From: an uncultured Pseudomonadota bacterium
GTDB lineage: Bacteria > Pseudomonadota > Alphaproteobacteria > Rs-D84
DNA: 64,000 nucleotides
Direction: 5' to 3'
Assembly: GCA_900321105.1 (NCBI GenBank)
Contig: OOHL01000002.1
Location: 128,793-192,792, forward strand
The notes beneath the pieces were generated by a model. It saw only the letters and a list, made by a program, of their open reading frames with translations. It had not been told where the DNA came from and made no database searches. Both the position numbers and the translations under genes were made by a program. Of the stretch, positions 24,836-32,636 are shown in pieces; within the stretch, counting starts at the first letter, position 1; the number at the start of each line of letters is the position of its first letter.

Positions 24836-25822
24836 TTATTTCCTTCTTTTTAAAGCCAATTTGGCAGCACGCACAGATAACTTCAACGAAAAATCACGAA
24901 TCAAAATTTCCGGCTGCATACCACTGGTACGACACATCTTTTCCAAATCGTTCAATTTAGATAAAACATTTACAATTTCGCTTTCCGGCCAAATTTTCAT
25001 AGCCATATTAAATTTATCAGCAACCTTCCAAAAAAGTTTTGGCAATTGCCCATCAACCACGGCTATCAATAAACGCGTAAAATGATTATACAACATTCGC
25101 ACCAACATATTCGCATCTGCACCACCGTAAAGCAATCTGTCCAGCGCAACCATGGTTTGATTTATATGTCCAGCAGTCAAAGAATACATATAATCATCCG
25201 CACTGGTCGCAGAAGTATCCGGCAAACATTTTTCAACATCTTCCAAATCAACAACATGTTTATCGGAAACATAGATTGCTATTTTTTGCAAGAAACTGCG
25301 CGTGATACCACGATCGCCGCCCATATGTGACAACATATAAGACATTGCATCTGGTGTCACCTGACGAATTCCAGATGCAGCGGATAATTCTTTGTGAATT
25401 AAAGCTTCCAGGGTTTTAGTATCATCTGAATAACATGCAATTGCGGCGATATTTGAACCATCTTCAAATAATTTACGCAGTGATGCAGGTCTTAAATCCC
25501 CGGCCGTCACAATAACTGTTGCACACAAAGATGAAGATGTCACTAAATCAGATATTATCTTTGTATCACTGTCCCCCGCACCAGATATTATGACAGCCTT
25601 GCGACCACCAAACATGGATGGACTGCAACTTTCTGCGAACACCGCATCTTGTTTATCGCGCAATTCATTTGCATCCAATGCCAATAAATTATCTTTTTCT
25701 ATTTCCAGTTTTTCGATTGCCTTGTCACACAATTCATCAACCAAACCCGCATCTGGTCCATATATCAACACTGCATTGATATTTGTAATTCCAGAATTAA
25801 AATCTGATTCACGCCATTTCAT
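24836..25822 (-). CDS. holA: DNA polymerase III delta subunit
   Basis: HolA opens the beta clamp in the clamp loader. The 328-residue protein has the delta-family fold: INAVLIYGPDAGLVDELCDKA at the start, FGGRKAVIISG, VIVTAGDLRPASLRKLFE, GGDRGITRSFLQKIAIYV near the middle, and a C-terminal collar domain. Its start overlaps the lptE stop by one base. The lptE-holA order is common in proteobacteria. Confidence 0.9.
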   Translation of the reverse strand: MKWRESDFNSGITNINAVLIYGPDAGLVDELCDKAIEKLEIEKDNLLALDANELRDKQDAVFAESCSPSMFGGRKAVIISGAGDSDTKIISDLVTSSSLCATVIVTAGDLRPASLRKLFEDGSNIAAIACYSDDTKTLEALIHKELSAASGIRQVTPDAMSYMLSHMGGDRGITRSFLQKIAIYVSDKHVVDLEDVEKCLPDTSATSADDYMYSLTAGHINQTMVALDRLLYGGADANMLVRMLYNHFTRLLIAVVDGQLPKLFWKVADKFNMAMKIWPESEIVNVLSKLNDLEKMCRTSGMQPEILIRDFSLKLSVRAAKLALKRRK

Positions 25823-26280
25823 TATTTATTTTCTTGTTTTTGTATTTCGGCAATAACACGCATACTGATTTTTTCAGACAATTGGTGTATAGAATTCATA
25901 ACCGCATTATTATACGACGCATTTGATGCCACCAAATAACGCACAAAAGTATAACTTTCCGCTGCAGATTCAGATGATGAAGCAATAACTTTATTGCCCT
26001 GCTTTAATGTATAGGACGCGTTTAATTTTACTTCTTGCCAAACCGCATCACCCGCACGTTCAAATGCCTTGTATTGTGTTGTTGGTTCATGCAAATTAAC
26101 TGTCAGTGTATATTTAGCATTCTGTTCATGAATTCCACCAAATTGTGAATTCAAAGAATTACGCAATTCAATACCGTTAATACCACTTATTGGGCCAACA
26201 TACACATCTGTTTTATCGCCTGAATAAATAGGTCTGAAACTGCACGCAGCCAATGTTAAAAGTAAAATTAGTTTTTTCAT
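25822..26280 (-). CDS. lptE: LPS assembly lipoprotein LptE
   Basis: 152 residues with a lipoprotein signal (MKKLILLLTLAAC, Cys13) and the LptE-like pattern: FRPIYS at the start, NGIELRNSLNSQFGG, YTLTVNLHEPTTQYKA and VRYLVASNASYNNAVMNSIHQL. LptE plugs the LptD barrel that inserts LPS into the outer membrane. Position directly ahead of holA supports the call. leuS, frequently upstream, is absent here. Confidence 0.82.
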   Translation of the reverse strand: MKKLILLLTLAACSFRPIYSGDKTDVYVGPISGINGIELRNSLNSQFGGIHEQNAKYTLTVNLHEPTTQYKAFERAGDAVWQEVKLNASYTLKQGNKVIASSSESAAESYTFVRYLVASNASYNNAVMNSIHQLSEKISMRVIAEIQKQENK

Positions 26281-26292
26281 GTCTTTTTCCTG

Positions 26293-26321
26293 TTGAACTT
26301 TACCTTAATATTAGCTACACT
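26293..26321 (+). promoter_or_regulatory. Promoter of the membrane-anchored cysteine-rich gene
   Basis: TTGAAC (26293-26298), 17-base spacer, TACACT (26316-26321). It lies downstream of the ATG at 26253, showing that this ATG is not the translation start. Confidence 0.55.
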
Positions 26322-26345
26322 TTTCATAAATCGCAAGGGGGAATC

Positions 26346-27587
26346 TTGAATATTTTTTTAATTCTTTTGTCCGTAATAATTATGGCGGGGTATTATGTTA
26401 TATCATCCCCATCCCAGCGAATAATTGAACACGAAACAGAATACGCTATAAAACGGGCTGATTTACGTTCGATTGCAGAATGTGTTGTATCTGCACAAAA
26501 TGCTGCAATGTACGGTGAAAAATTCACTGATATATGCACCGCTAAATACGACATTGTCAGCCAATATATATGTATGAACAATAAATACAATATTGTTTCC
26601 TGCGATTCTGGCGATGCCAAGGCACCTGAATATAATTTCATTATCACGACCAGTTCGCCATTACCAGACAACGAATATAATAACATGTTGGAAATATTAG
26701 AAAAATATTATCCAGATGCCGGGACTTTTGGTGTTTTCATAAATCCTGATTTGATGTCGGCAGGTTCTGTGTCACGTCGTACAATACCAAAGAAAGTAAT
26801 TGACGCCGCAAAACTGGAAACAGGTCAATTAATGTATATGATGCAATATAAAATACCAGATGAAACTATTGATTATCCTGTTGTTGACGGTTCGAACATT
26901 CTTTGCCCGGCTGGAACAATGAAAACTTTCCGATTTGGTCGTTGGCAATGCATTGATTATAACTATAAAATCTCATGTACTGGTGATACAATATGGGATC
27001 CAGATTTGATGGAATGTGTCGCAGATGAAAATCGCAAACCATTATGTTCCAACAATCAAACCGCCGTTATGATTGACGACATATGGGAATGTGTTGATCC
27101 TTTTTCGGATCAAACATGCGACGCAGGTATGATTGCACGTCTTAATTACAGCACATTGACATGGGAATGCGTTACAGATCCAAACGCAACCAAAAATGTA
27201 AAAAAATGCGATAACATCGCATTAAACACACCAAACCGTGGTGGTATTGGTGCAACATTACGTGTGCGTTCTGTGTCATGTACAGATTGTGAAATTCCGG
27301 TTGTTGATAACGAAACATGCGAAACATATTGTATTGCAGACGCGAATAAATTGAATGACCCAAAATGTTATGATGGTGATATATCCGAATGCAGTGGTGT
27401 AAACCGTGGATTATATTTTGGTTTTTCATCTAAATCACGTATTGACGGAATCAAAGCCTTGGAAAACGCAACGGTTATTTTAGACAGAAACCACAGCCAA
27501 AACAGAATGTTTAATTGTATGGATTGTGGCGATGGCGAAATAGACACAAAACAATCAATATCGCCATACACCGCCGTTTGTAAATAA
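26346..27587 (+). CDS. Membrane-anchored cysteine-rich protein (TTG start)
   Basis: I place the start at TTG 26346 because aaggggg lies five bases upstream and a promoter ends at 26321. The 413-residue product begins with an uncleaved-looking anchor (NIFLILLSVIIMAGYYVI) followed by a helical segment, as in pilin-like proteins. From about residue 200 come repeated Cys motifs (LCPAGTMKTFRFGRWQC, CVADENRKPLC, WECVDPFSDQTCDAG, CTDCEIPVVDNETCETYC, CMDCGDG). Surface display is inferred. The 3' end overlaps the convergent lysozyme gene by 33 bases. Confidence 0.65.
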   Translation: MNIFLILLSVIIMAGYYVISSPSQRIIEHETEYAIKRADLRSIAECVVSAQNAAMYGEKFTDICTAKYDIVSQYICMNNKYNIVSCDSGDAKAPEYNFIITTSSPLPDNEYNNMLEILEKYYPDAGTFGVFINPDLMSAGSVSRRTIPKKVIDAAKLETGQLMYMMQYKIPDETIDYPVVDGSNILCPAGTMKTFRFGRWQCIDYNYKISCTGDTIWDPDLMECVADENRKPLCSNNQTAVMIDDIWECVDPFSDQTCDAGMIARLNYSTLTWECVTDPNATKNVKKCDNIALNTPNRGGIGATLRVRSVSCTDCEIPVVDNETCETYCIADANKLNDPKCYDGDISECSGVNRGLYFGFSSKSRIDGIKALENATVILDRNHSQNRMFNCMDCGDGEIDTKQSISPYTAVCK

Positions 27588-28067
27588 ATTAAATTCTTGC
27601 CTGCGGCGATTTGATAACCCCGCCATAACGCATCCAGAAGATTTATTCCATGTCATCCATGCAGATTCTAAATTCGGGTATACAGAACTGTAAAAATTCG
27701 GATTATTTACATATTTAACGACTGTTGAGTTTGTAAAATTTTTGACACCTATGTTGTAAGCCAAAGATACAAGTGCATCAAATTGATTCTGCGATAAAGG
27801 TACCGTTATATTTTCTTGTACACCACGTTCTGCCGTTGCAATATCAACGCGTAATAATTCGGTGGCTTTAGCTTCAGAAATCCCATTTTTAAAATCTTCG
27901 CCTTGCTTTATCAAATGTCCATAACCAATTGTTGCACCACGCGGCAAAGGTTCGTTTGTGTTCACAGGTTTTCCGGTTTTATCGTCATAAATGATATGAA
28001 TATTGCCGTATTTTACGCATCCTTCACATTGTTTCAAGAATAATATCCCATTATCACTGATTTTCAT
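27555..28067 (-). CDS. Phage-type lysozyme (GH24)
   Basis: 170 residues of the T4/lambdoid-like GH24 lysozyme family. The catalytic Glu15 is seen in LKQCEGCV, then the substrate-cleft strand TIGYGHL near 50, and the helix QNQFDALVSLAYNIG. No signal peptide, so it would need a holin or similar to reach the wall. Ribosome site aaagga precedes ATG 28067. It stands behind a promoter with two terminator hairpins (28092-28175), like the lysin at 7765-8175. A close paralogue with a signal peptide lies at 34729-35310. Confidence 0.88.
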   Translation of the reverse strand: MKISDNGILFLKQCEGCVKYGNIHIIYDDKTGKPVNTNEPLPRGATIGYGHLIKQGEDFKNGISEAKATELLRVDIATAERGVQENITVPLSQNQFDALVSLAYNIGVKNFTNSTVVKYVNNPNFYSSVYPNLESAWMTWNKSSGCVMAGLSNRRRQEFNLFTNGGVWRY

Positions 28068-28091
28068 ATTCTATCCTTTTAAAACAAAAAA

Positions 28092-28175
28092 TCCCGCGTG
28101 TACGGGATAAAAAAAGACGGTAAAAACCGTCCGTCAAATCATAGATATTATATCACAAAATCGTTCAAAAATCAA
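28092..28175 (-). promoter_or_regulatory. Promoter plus two tandem terminator-like hairpins ahead of the lysozyme gene (copy B)
   Basis: Minus strand: TTGATT (28175-28170), 17-base spacer ending ttgtga, TATAAT (28152-28147); hairpin 1 gacgg/ccgtc (28131-28116) followed by tttttttat; hairpin 2 tcccg/cggga (28107-28092) followed by ttttttg. The lysozyme starts at 28067. Architecture equals copies A and C, with little stem sequence identity to A but similar stems to C. Confidence 0.7.
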
Positions 28176-28186
28176 GATAACCTATT

Positions 28187-28309
28187 TTAATACACCGGGT
28201 AATTGCGTGGATAATCTGGATCATGTTGCAAATCTGATTTTACACCACAGCCGCCCAAAACCAGTGCGCACAACAAAACCATACAAATTAAAAATAATAT
28301 CTTTTTCAT
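28187..28309 (-). CDS. Small lipoprotein, LptM-like
   Basis: A 40-residue gene: MKKILFLICMVLLCALVLGG then Cys21, GVKSDLQHDPDYPRNYPVY. The lipobox LGGC and the short CGVKSDL start of the mature part resemble the LptM/YifL family (CGLKGPL), which helps LptD mature in the outer membrane. The -10 box ends six bases ahead of the ATG, so the mRNA should be leaderless. LptM identity is tentative because the conserved Gly-Pro pair is absent. Confidence 0.65.
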   Translation of the reverse strand: MKKILFLICMVLLCALVLGGCGVKSDLQHDPDYPRNYPVY

Positions 28310-28315
28310 ACGCAT

Positions 28316-28344
28316 ATTATAAAAAGATTTATTTACATTGTCAA
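28316..28344 (-). promoter_or_regulatory. Consensus promoter of the small lipoprotein
   Basis: TTGACA (28344-28339), 17-base spacer, TATAAT (28321-28316): a perfect sigma-70 match. The predicted transcript begins at the ATG (28309). Confidence 0.75.
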
Positions 28345-28353
28345 TTTATGAAA

Positions 28354-28376
28354 AATCCCGATTGCGCACCGGGATT
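28354..28376. terminator. Terminator after the hypothetical gene at 28380
   Basis: AATCCCG attgcgcac CGGGATT with a T run on the minus-strand side (aaaaatcccg read in reverse). It closes the minus-strand gene that ends at 28380. Confidence 0.7.
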
Positions 28377-28379
28377 ATT

Positions 28380-28853
28380 TTATCGTGTATAAAATTTTAA
28401 TTGTTCTACGATTACCCTGTTAATTTCAGGTGTAATATAATAAGGCCATGGATATTTATCTTGTTTTTCGAAATGAACAACTATTGACGGTATATCTTTA
28501 TGTTTTAAATTAGGGACAATATAAATATTTTTACCATCACCAATTTTGATAACAGAAACCGTTCTGTATTTTGCATCTTGGATTGTTTCAAAATCTGCAT
28601 CCTTTAATTGTTGCAGGAAATTTCTTATTTGTAGTTTATTTGGCAATAATATGGTCTTATTCCAACCTGTACCGGATTTCTGTTCGTACGCAACAGGTAT
28701 AGTCTTGCTTGATTCGAACAAAGAATAATCTGTCAATAATTTATTTGGGGGCACCAAAGTATATTGTTCAACTATCTTATATTGTGATTGTTTTTGATAA
28801 GTTTGTTGAATATTTTGATTTGATCCCATTTTCTTTTTTAAAAATTCAAACAT
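28380..28853 (-). CDS. Hypothetical 157-residue cytoplasmic protein
   Basis: Begins MFEFLKKKMGSNQNIQQTYQ, a short basic helix and Gln-rich linker, then a mixed alpha/beta region (YKIVEQYTLVPPNKLLTDYS, LPNKLQIRNFLQQLKDADFE, DIPSIVVHFEKQDKYPWPYY). No signal peptide or membrane segment. Ribosome site aaagg precedes the ATG. I do not recognise it. It is divergent from the tRNA-Asp/tRNA-Glu pair. Confidence 0.55.
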   Translation of the reverse strand: MFEFLKKKMGSNQNIQQTYQKQSQYKIVEQYTLVPPNKLLTDYSLFESSKTIPVAYEQKSGTGWNKTILLPNKLQIRNFLQQLKDADFETIQDAKYRTVSVIKIGDGKNIYIVPNLKHKDIPSIVVHFEKQDKYPWPYYITPEINRVIVEQLKFYTR

Positions 28854-28948
28854 TGCCTTACCTTTTATTAACAGCGATAGGAAATATAGAATAAAATCCT
28901 TGCAAAAGTCAACATTTATAGAAAAAAATAGTTTTATGAAAAAAATGC

Positions 28949-28975
28949 TTGATTTTAATGATATTTCAGTATAAG
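28949..28975 (+). promoter_or_regulatory. Probable promoter of tRNA-Asp and tRNA-Glu
   Basis: TTGATT (28949-28954), 15-base spacer, TATAAG (28970-28975), 14 bases ahead of the tRNA-Asp 5' end. The spacer is short, so confidence is moderate. Confidence 0.45.
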
Positions 28976-28989
28976 ATTGGTCTTGCTCT

Positions 28990-29067
28990 GGGGTGTTAGC
29001 TCAGCTGGTTTAGAGCGTCTGCCTGTCACGCAGAAGGTCGAGGGTTCGAGCCCCTTACATCCCGCCA
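28990..29067 (+). tRNA. tRNA-Asp (GTC)
   Basis: Full cloverleaf with acceptor arms ggggtgt/acatccc, anticodon loop ctgtcac (GTC), T-loop ttcgagc, discriminator G and encoded CCA. Ten bases separate it from tRNA-Glu, so both are made from one transcript. Confidence 0.95.
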
Positions 29068-29077
29068 GAGATTTTTA

Positions 29078-29151
29078 GCCCCATCGTCTAATGGTTAGGA
29101 CACCGCCCTTTCAAGGCGAGAATCCCGGTTCAAATCCGAGTGGGGCTGCCA
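29078..29151 (+). tRNA. tRNA-Glu (TTC)
   Basis: Acceptor gccccat/gtggggc, anticodon loop ctttcaa (TTC), T-loop ttcaaat, discriminator G, encoded CCA ending at 29151. Followed by a terminator at 29161. A 9-nt copy of its 3' end (gtggggctg) recurs at about 29391. Confidence 0.95.
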
Positions 29152-29160
29152 AAATTCAAA

Positions 29161-29187
29161 AATCGGGTTTTATGCCCGATTTTTTAA
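29161..29187 (+). terminator. Terminator of the tRNA-Asp/Glu transcript
   Basis: aatcggg ttttatg cccgatt followed by ttttaattt. Confidence 0.8.
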
Positions 29188-29397
29188 TTTTGCTAAAAAG
29201 CCCCACGAGGATTGCGCAAGAGTGTCAACGGCACGATATGTGCCGTTAGAAAACGAAGTTTTCGTTGGCGATAGCCAACAAGACACGCATGGCGAAAACG
29301 AAAATACACAATTAGAAAAATCATAAAAACGGAGTTTTTAAATACGAGTTTTTATAGATTTTTATTATTGCGTATTGAGGCAAGCAAGTGGGGCTGT
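29188..29397. other. Noncoding stretch between tRNA-Glu and repeat copy 1
   Basis: No convincing gene. It contains small inverted repeats (ggcacgatatgtgcc near 29231, aaacgaagttttcgtt near 29251, aaaaacggagtttttaa near 29325) and ends with gcaagtggggctg, matching part of the tRNA-Glu 3' end. Its composition resembles the short units that follow tRNA-Leu at 59451-59867. Confidence 0.45.
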
Positions 29398-29466
29398 TTT
29401 CCAATACTTTCAGTGGTTCGTAAGTTAGCTGTCAAAAACACACACCGTTTCACACATTTACGAACT
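29398..29466. repeat. Interspersed repeat family 1, copy 1
   Basis: About 69 bp: ccaatactttcagtgg, then ttcgtaagttagctgtcaaa and a spacer ending cacatttacgaac. The ends TTCGTAA and TTACGAA are inverted. Related copies at 30942-31006 and 32572-32636 differ at few positions. It lies just upstream of the tyrS promoter. Confidence 0.75.
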
Positions 29467-29480
29467 TTTTACCGACACGC

Positions 29481-29508
29481 TTGACATTTTATGAGTTTTT
29501 TCTATAAT
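29481..29508 (+). promoter_or_regulatory. tyrS promoter
   Basis: TTGACA (29481-29486), 16-base spacer, TATAAT (29503-29508). Start of transcription is expected near 29515, only a few bases ahead of the leader peptide ATG. Confidence 0.8.
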
Positions 29509-29518
29509 ATAGCGTGAG

Positions 29519-29599
29519 ATGATGAAAGATAGTTTGAATCTTAATAGTATTATTAAATCTGCACATTTTTGTGCATGTGGTTTTTATTACGCCTATTAA
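29519..29599 (+). CDS. tyrS leader peptide with Tyr codons next to its stop
   Basis: A 26-codon frame, MMKDSLNLNSIIKSAHFCAC followed by GFYYAY and TAA at 29597-29599. Three of the last four codons are Tyr (29585-29590, 29594-29596). The ATG lies 10 bases past the -10 box, so the message has almost no 5' UTR, as reported for trpL in rhizobia. The stop codon directly abuts the left arm of the antiterminator hairpin. This is the layout of a leader peptide that senses charged tRNA-Tyr to control the tyrosyl-tRNA synthetase gene downstream. Confidence 0.7.
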   Translation: MMKDSLNLNSIIKSAHFCACGFYYAY

Positions 29600-29669
29600 C
29601 CCCTTATGGTGTTATGGGTTTGATTGGCTTTGGCACCATAAGGGGATTTTGCCAAAGCCAATTTTTTTA
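29600..29669 (+). promoter_or_regulatory. tyrS transcription attenuator
   Basis: Antiterminator: ccccttatggtg (29600-29611) pairs perfectly with caccataagggg (29634-29645). Terminator: attggctttggc (29623-29634) pairs perfectly with gccaaagccaat (29651-29662), followed by ttttttta. The terminator's left arm lies in the antiterminator loop and they share base 29634, so both cannot form fully. A ribosome at the leader stop would cover 29600-29611 and favour termination; one stalled at the Tyr codons would leave it free. Confidence 0.75.
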
Positions 29670-29696
29670 TTCATAACAAAAACAAAGGATTAAGTA

Positions 29697-30893
29697 ATGA
29701 AAACCAAAGAACAAATTATAGATGAAATATTGGACCGTGGGGTAATTGTTGATATTTTACCATCACGAGAAGAATTCAAGAAAAAACTGATGACTGAAAA
29801 GTTGCGGTTTTTCATAGGTGCCGACCCGACCAATGCATCGTTGCACCTGTCGCATGCCAAGAACTTTATGTTGTTGGAAGAATTTCGAAAACTGGGACAT
29901 GAAGTATTTGTACTGTTCGGTGATTTTACCGCGTGCATCGGCGACCCCAGCGACCGAAACTCTGCACGTGCCAGATTAACCCCAGAACAAGTACACGAAT
30001 TTTCAAAAGATTGGGTTCGACAGATTTCGCCACTTATAAATTTCGACGATGCAGATAATCCCGCACACATTGTTTTCAATGGCGATTGGTTGAATAAACT
30101 TTCTATGCGTGATTTGATAGAACTCGCATCAAATACCACTGTACAACATATGCTAGAACGAGATATGTTTCAAAAAAGGATGGCAGAAAACCGACCAATT
30201 CACCTGCATGAATTTCTGTACCCAATTTTCCAAGGTTTTGATTCTGTGGCATTGGATGCCGATGTTGAATTGTGCGGTGTTGACCAAACATTTAATGCAT
30301 TGATGGGACGAACTTTGTTGAAAAAATTAAAAAACAAAGAAAAGTTCATTGTGTGCAACAATTTGATGGAAAACCCAATAACCGGCGAACTGATGTCTAA
30401 ATCTCGTGGAACTGGCGTATTTTTGAATACGGATGCAAATACTATGTTTGGGCAAATAATGGCTCAACCAGATGAAATGATACGTATTTTCTTGATAAAT
30501 AATACTCGTGTTCCATTGGATGAAATAGATGCGTTAGACATTGAAAATAATCCAATGAATGCCAAATTATTTACAGCACATAAAATCGTAGAAATATTCC
30601 ACGGTGTCGATGCGGCAAATTCCGCGATGGAACATTTTAAGAATACTTTTTCAAATAAAGTGTTTCCCGAAAATGCGACTGAATTTACAACAGATAAACC
30701 GGAATTATCTGTAATAGAAGTGTTACAAATTGGTATGCCTGATGTATCAAAAACTGAATTACGAAGATTAGTTTCACAAAATGCCGTCACAATAAATGAT
30801 GAAAAGGTTGCTGATATAAATCAGATTATACCAACCAATAGTACATTGTTTGTTCGTGTAGGACGTAAAACATTCTTCAAAATAGTAAAATAA
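29697..30893 (+). CDS. tyrS: Tyrosyl-tRNA synthetase
   Basis: 398 residues, class I synthetase. The HIGH signature appears as HLSHA (residues 50-54, after GADPTNASL), the tyrosine pocket as FGDFTACIGDPSDR, the KMSKS motif as LMSKS near 230, and an S4 RNA-binding domain closes the protein (SKTELRRLVSQNAVTINDEKV). The ribosome site aagga precedes ATG 29697. It is the only housekeeping gene in a stretch of accessory genes and repeats, and is controlled by the attenuator upstream. A terminator follows at 30909. Confidence 0.95.
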   Translation: MKTKEQIIDEILDRGVIVDILPSREEFKKKLMTEKLRFFIGADPTNASLHLSHAKNFMLLEEFRKLGHEVFVLFGDFTACIGDPSDRNSARARLTPEQVHEFSKDWVRQISPLINFDDADNPAHIVFNGDWLNKLSMRDLIELASNTTVQHMLERDMFQKRMAENRPIHLHEFLYPIFQGFDSVALDADVELCGVDQTFNALMGRTLLKKLKNKEKFIVCNNLMENPITGELMSKSRGTGVFLNTDANTMFGQIMAQPDEMIRIFLINNTRVPLDEIDALDIENNPMNAKLFTAHKIVEIFHGVDAANSAMEHFKNTFSNKVFPENATEFTTDKPELSVIEVLQIGMPDVSKTELRRLVSQNAVTINDEKVADINQIIPTNSTLFVRVGRKTFFKIVK

Positions 30894-30908
30894 TGATACG
30901 TTATCTAA

Positions 30909-30934
30909 ACCGACCTTTTGGGTCGGTTTTTTCT
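30909..30934 (+). terminator. tyrS terminator
   Basis: aaccgacc tttt gggtcggtt followed by ttttc. Confidence 0.85.
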
Positions 30935-30941
30935 TTGTTTC

Positions 30942-31006
30942 CCAATACTTTCAGTGGTTCGTAAGTTAGCTGTCAAAAACACCCACCGTTTTGCACATTT
31001 ACGAAC
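30942..31006. repeat. Interspersed repeat family 1, copy 2
   Basis: Same element as 29398-29466: ccaatactttcagtgg, ttcgtaagttagctgtcaaa, and end tttacgaac, with changes in the spacer (cccaccgttttgcac). It sits between the converging tyrS and acetyltransferase genes. Confidence 0.75.
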
Positions 31007-31015
31007 TGTTTATTG

Positions 31016-31558
31016 TTATTTACTGGTATTTACCCATACACGATGTTCTTTATGTCCGTCAACAACACTATCTTCTATCTGTTTGCCACCGTACATATTC
31101 ATCAACCCTATTATTGCACGATATGAAGCAGAATTCTTTTCATCGCAAGTCATAAGGACACGATCCAAACCAAGTTTATGGGCTTCTTCTAAACACAATT
31201 TTATACCAATGAAACTTGAATACTTGCCACGATATTTTGGCGATATATTAGCTGCAATATGTCCACCAATTTGTTCTAGGTGTGGTGTCAAAGCATGACG
31301 AATAGAAAAAGAACCGACAAAATTATCGTCGTCAAGCAACCAAAATCTAGTTTCTGGAACCCATCCTTCTGGTAAATTTTTTGCATTTTCATAATCCGAT
31401 AATTGTTTTAAATATTCATCGGCTTTGTTTTCGTCTATAGCTTTTATCAATGGGTCAATACCACCACGTCCAAAATGATTAGTGTCGAACTTGTAATCGT
31501 TAATAATTTGCAAGAATGAATTCAGATATTCTTTTGAAGGTTTTACAAGTTTCAGCAT
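31016..31558 (-). CDS. GNAT family N-acetyltransferase
   Basis: 180 residues. The acetyl-CoA binding region is visible as GGHIAANISPKYRGKYSSFIG (P-loop-like RGKYSS), with TRFWLLDDDNFVGSFSIRH before it and the late NSASYRAIIGLMNMYGGK that is typical of GNAT enzymes. The substrate is unknown. It follows a nucleotidyltransferase by 10 bases on the same strand, a pairing reminiscent of small-molecule or antibiotic modification modules. Confidence 0.8.
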   Translation of the reverse strand: MLKLVKPSKEYLNSFLQIINDYKFDTNHFGRGGIDPLIKAIDENKADEYLKQLSDYENAKNLPEGWVPETRFWLLDDDNFVGSFSIRHALTPHLEQIGGHIAANISPKYRGKYSSFIGIKLCLEEAHKLGLDRVLMTCDEKNSASYRAIIGLMNMYGGKQIEDSVVDGHKEHRVWVNTSK

Positions 31559-31568
31559 TTATGTTCTC

Positions 31569-32333
31569 CTATCTCTTTTCAATCTTTCTTTTACCACGAA
31601 ATTGACCAATATCAAATCCCCCACCAGATTTCATAACAAAATTATACAGTTTTGTAATTGCTGGTATTTTGTCTTTCTGTTTTGCATTGAAACAATCCAA
31701 TAAAAGTTTTGTAAATTTCTTATCTGGTAAAATATCTGCATGATACCGTTTTGCAAAATCTTTATCGGTCAGAATCTTTTGTATTTTTGCATGTGATACG
31801 TGGGGTAAACAGTTAAAGTCATAATAACATTCAATCAATTTATCAACCAATGTCCAATAGAGCAAATCAATTGGATAGCCGTCTTGTTTTAATGACAGCA
31901 TATCGTCATATCTACACCATATTCCATATTTCCTAAAATCATTAGAATATTTAGAAAATGGTTTTATTTTCATTTTCAATTCACGAATAGATTGTTGTTG
32001 CAGTTTTTTCATTACACCGTTTTTATCATACAAAATCTTGCCATAAGCAAACATGTTTTGATTTATTGGTGCATGACTATCCAAACCAGATTTCATATAT
32101 TCCTGGTTTTTCCAAATGGGATTTATCGTATATTCAAACAAGAAACCATCAACATAACAATTTGATTTTTCTTGCCAACCCAAATCATCCGAAGCAATAA
32201 TTGTGACATCTATATCTGAAAACTTGTTCTGATTTCCACTGGCATAACTTCCACAAAGAACAGCACCTTCAAACCAGGGTTTATCAATATACTGCTTCAT
32301 AAATTTATCAAGTGCCTTTTCCCATTTTTGCAT
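31569..32333 (-). CDS. Nucleotidyltransferase (aminoglycoside-type fold)
   Basis: 254 residues with the pol-beta superfamily signature GSYASGNQNKFSDIDVTII near residues 28-46: GS motif and metal-binding DxD. The C-terminal half is helical and resembles substrate-binding regions of aminoglycoside adenylyltransferase-like proteins. It could modify a small molecule; resistance is not shown. Upstream is an extended -10 box (tgtgaTATAAT read on the minus strand, 32373-32363). Confidence 0.75.
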   Translation of the reverse strand: MQKWEKALDKFMKQYIDKPWFEGAVLCGSYASGNQNKFSDIDVTIIASDDLGWQEKSNCYVDGFLFEYTINPIWKNQEYMKSGLDSHAPINQNMFAYGKILYDKNGVMKKLQQQSIRELKMKIKPFSKYSNDFRKYGIWCRYDDMLSLKQDGYPIDLLYWTLVDKLIECYYDFNCLPHVSHAKIQKILTDKDFAKRYHADILPDKKFTKLLLDCFNAKQKDKIPAITKLYNFVMKSGGGFDIGQFRGKRKIEKR

Positions 32334-32368
32334 TTTTAATCCTTTTTTATCGTTCAGAAATAATTATA

Positions 32369-32449
32369 TCACAAAATCTGCAAAAATTCTTTAATATCTT
32401 TGCCAAATTGCAATAAATCTTTGATTTCATTAGTTCGTAAATTGCACAG
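32369..32449 (-). pseudogene. 3' gene remnant family 2, copy 1
   Basis: The minus strand reads LCNLRTNEIKDLLQFGKDIK, EFLQIL, stop. Two other places (33226-33314 and 35708-35776) encode the same short C-terminal sequence, without any start or upstream body. It is the end of an otherwise missing gene or a mobile sequence that happens to read through. Confidence 0.55.
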
Positions 32450-32571
32450 ATGACCCTGCCACTATGAGTAGCAGAGCGATTTATCGCGATGCGTCAGGAA
32501 TGCCGCACAGACACAACGTGCCGAGCGAAACTAGATAAAACCGCATTTTTGCGGTTTTTTTGATTGGTTTT

Positions 32572-32636
32572 CCAATAATTGCACGAGTTCGTAAGTTAGC
32601 TGTCAAAAACCACCACCATTTCACACATTTACGAAC
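32572..32636. repeat. Interspersed repeat family 1, copy 3
   Basis: ccaataattgcacgag, ttcgtaagttagctgtcaaa, spacer with caccaccatttcacac, end tttacgaac. It lies between the nucleotidyltransferase and the divergent acetyltransferase at 32713. Confidence 0.75.

Noticed and set aside
26253..26345. ATG at 26253 as start of the membrane-anchored cysteine-rich protein
   Set aside because: It lies inside lptE and upstream of the promoter at 26293-26321; TTG 26346 has a strong ribosome site and starts a clean membrane anchor.
29398..32636. Integron-type attC cassette array
   Set aside because: The repeats have inverted ends, but I cannot find the conserved GTTRRRY/RYYYAAC core pairs, and no integrase is visible; tyrS as a cassette is also unlikely.
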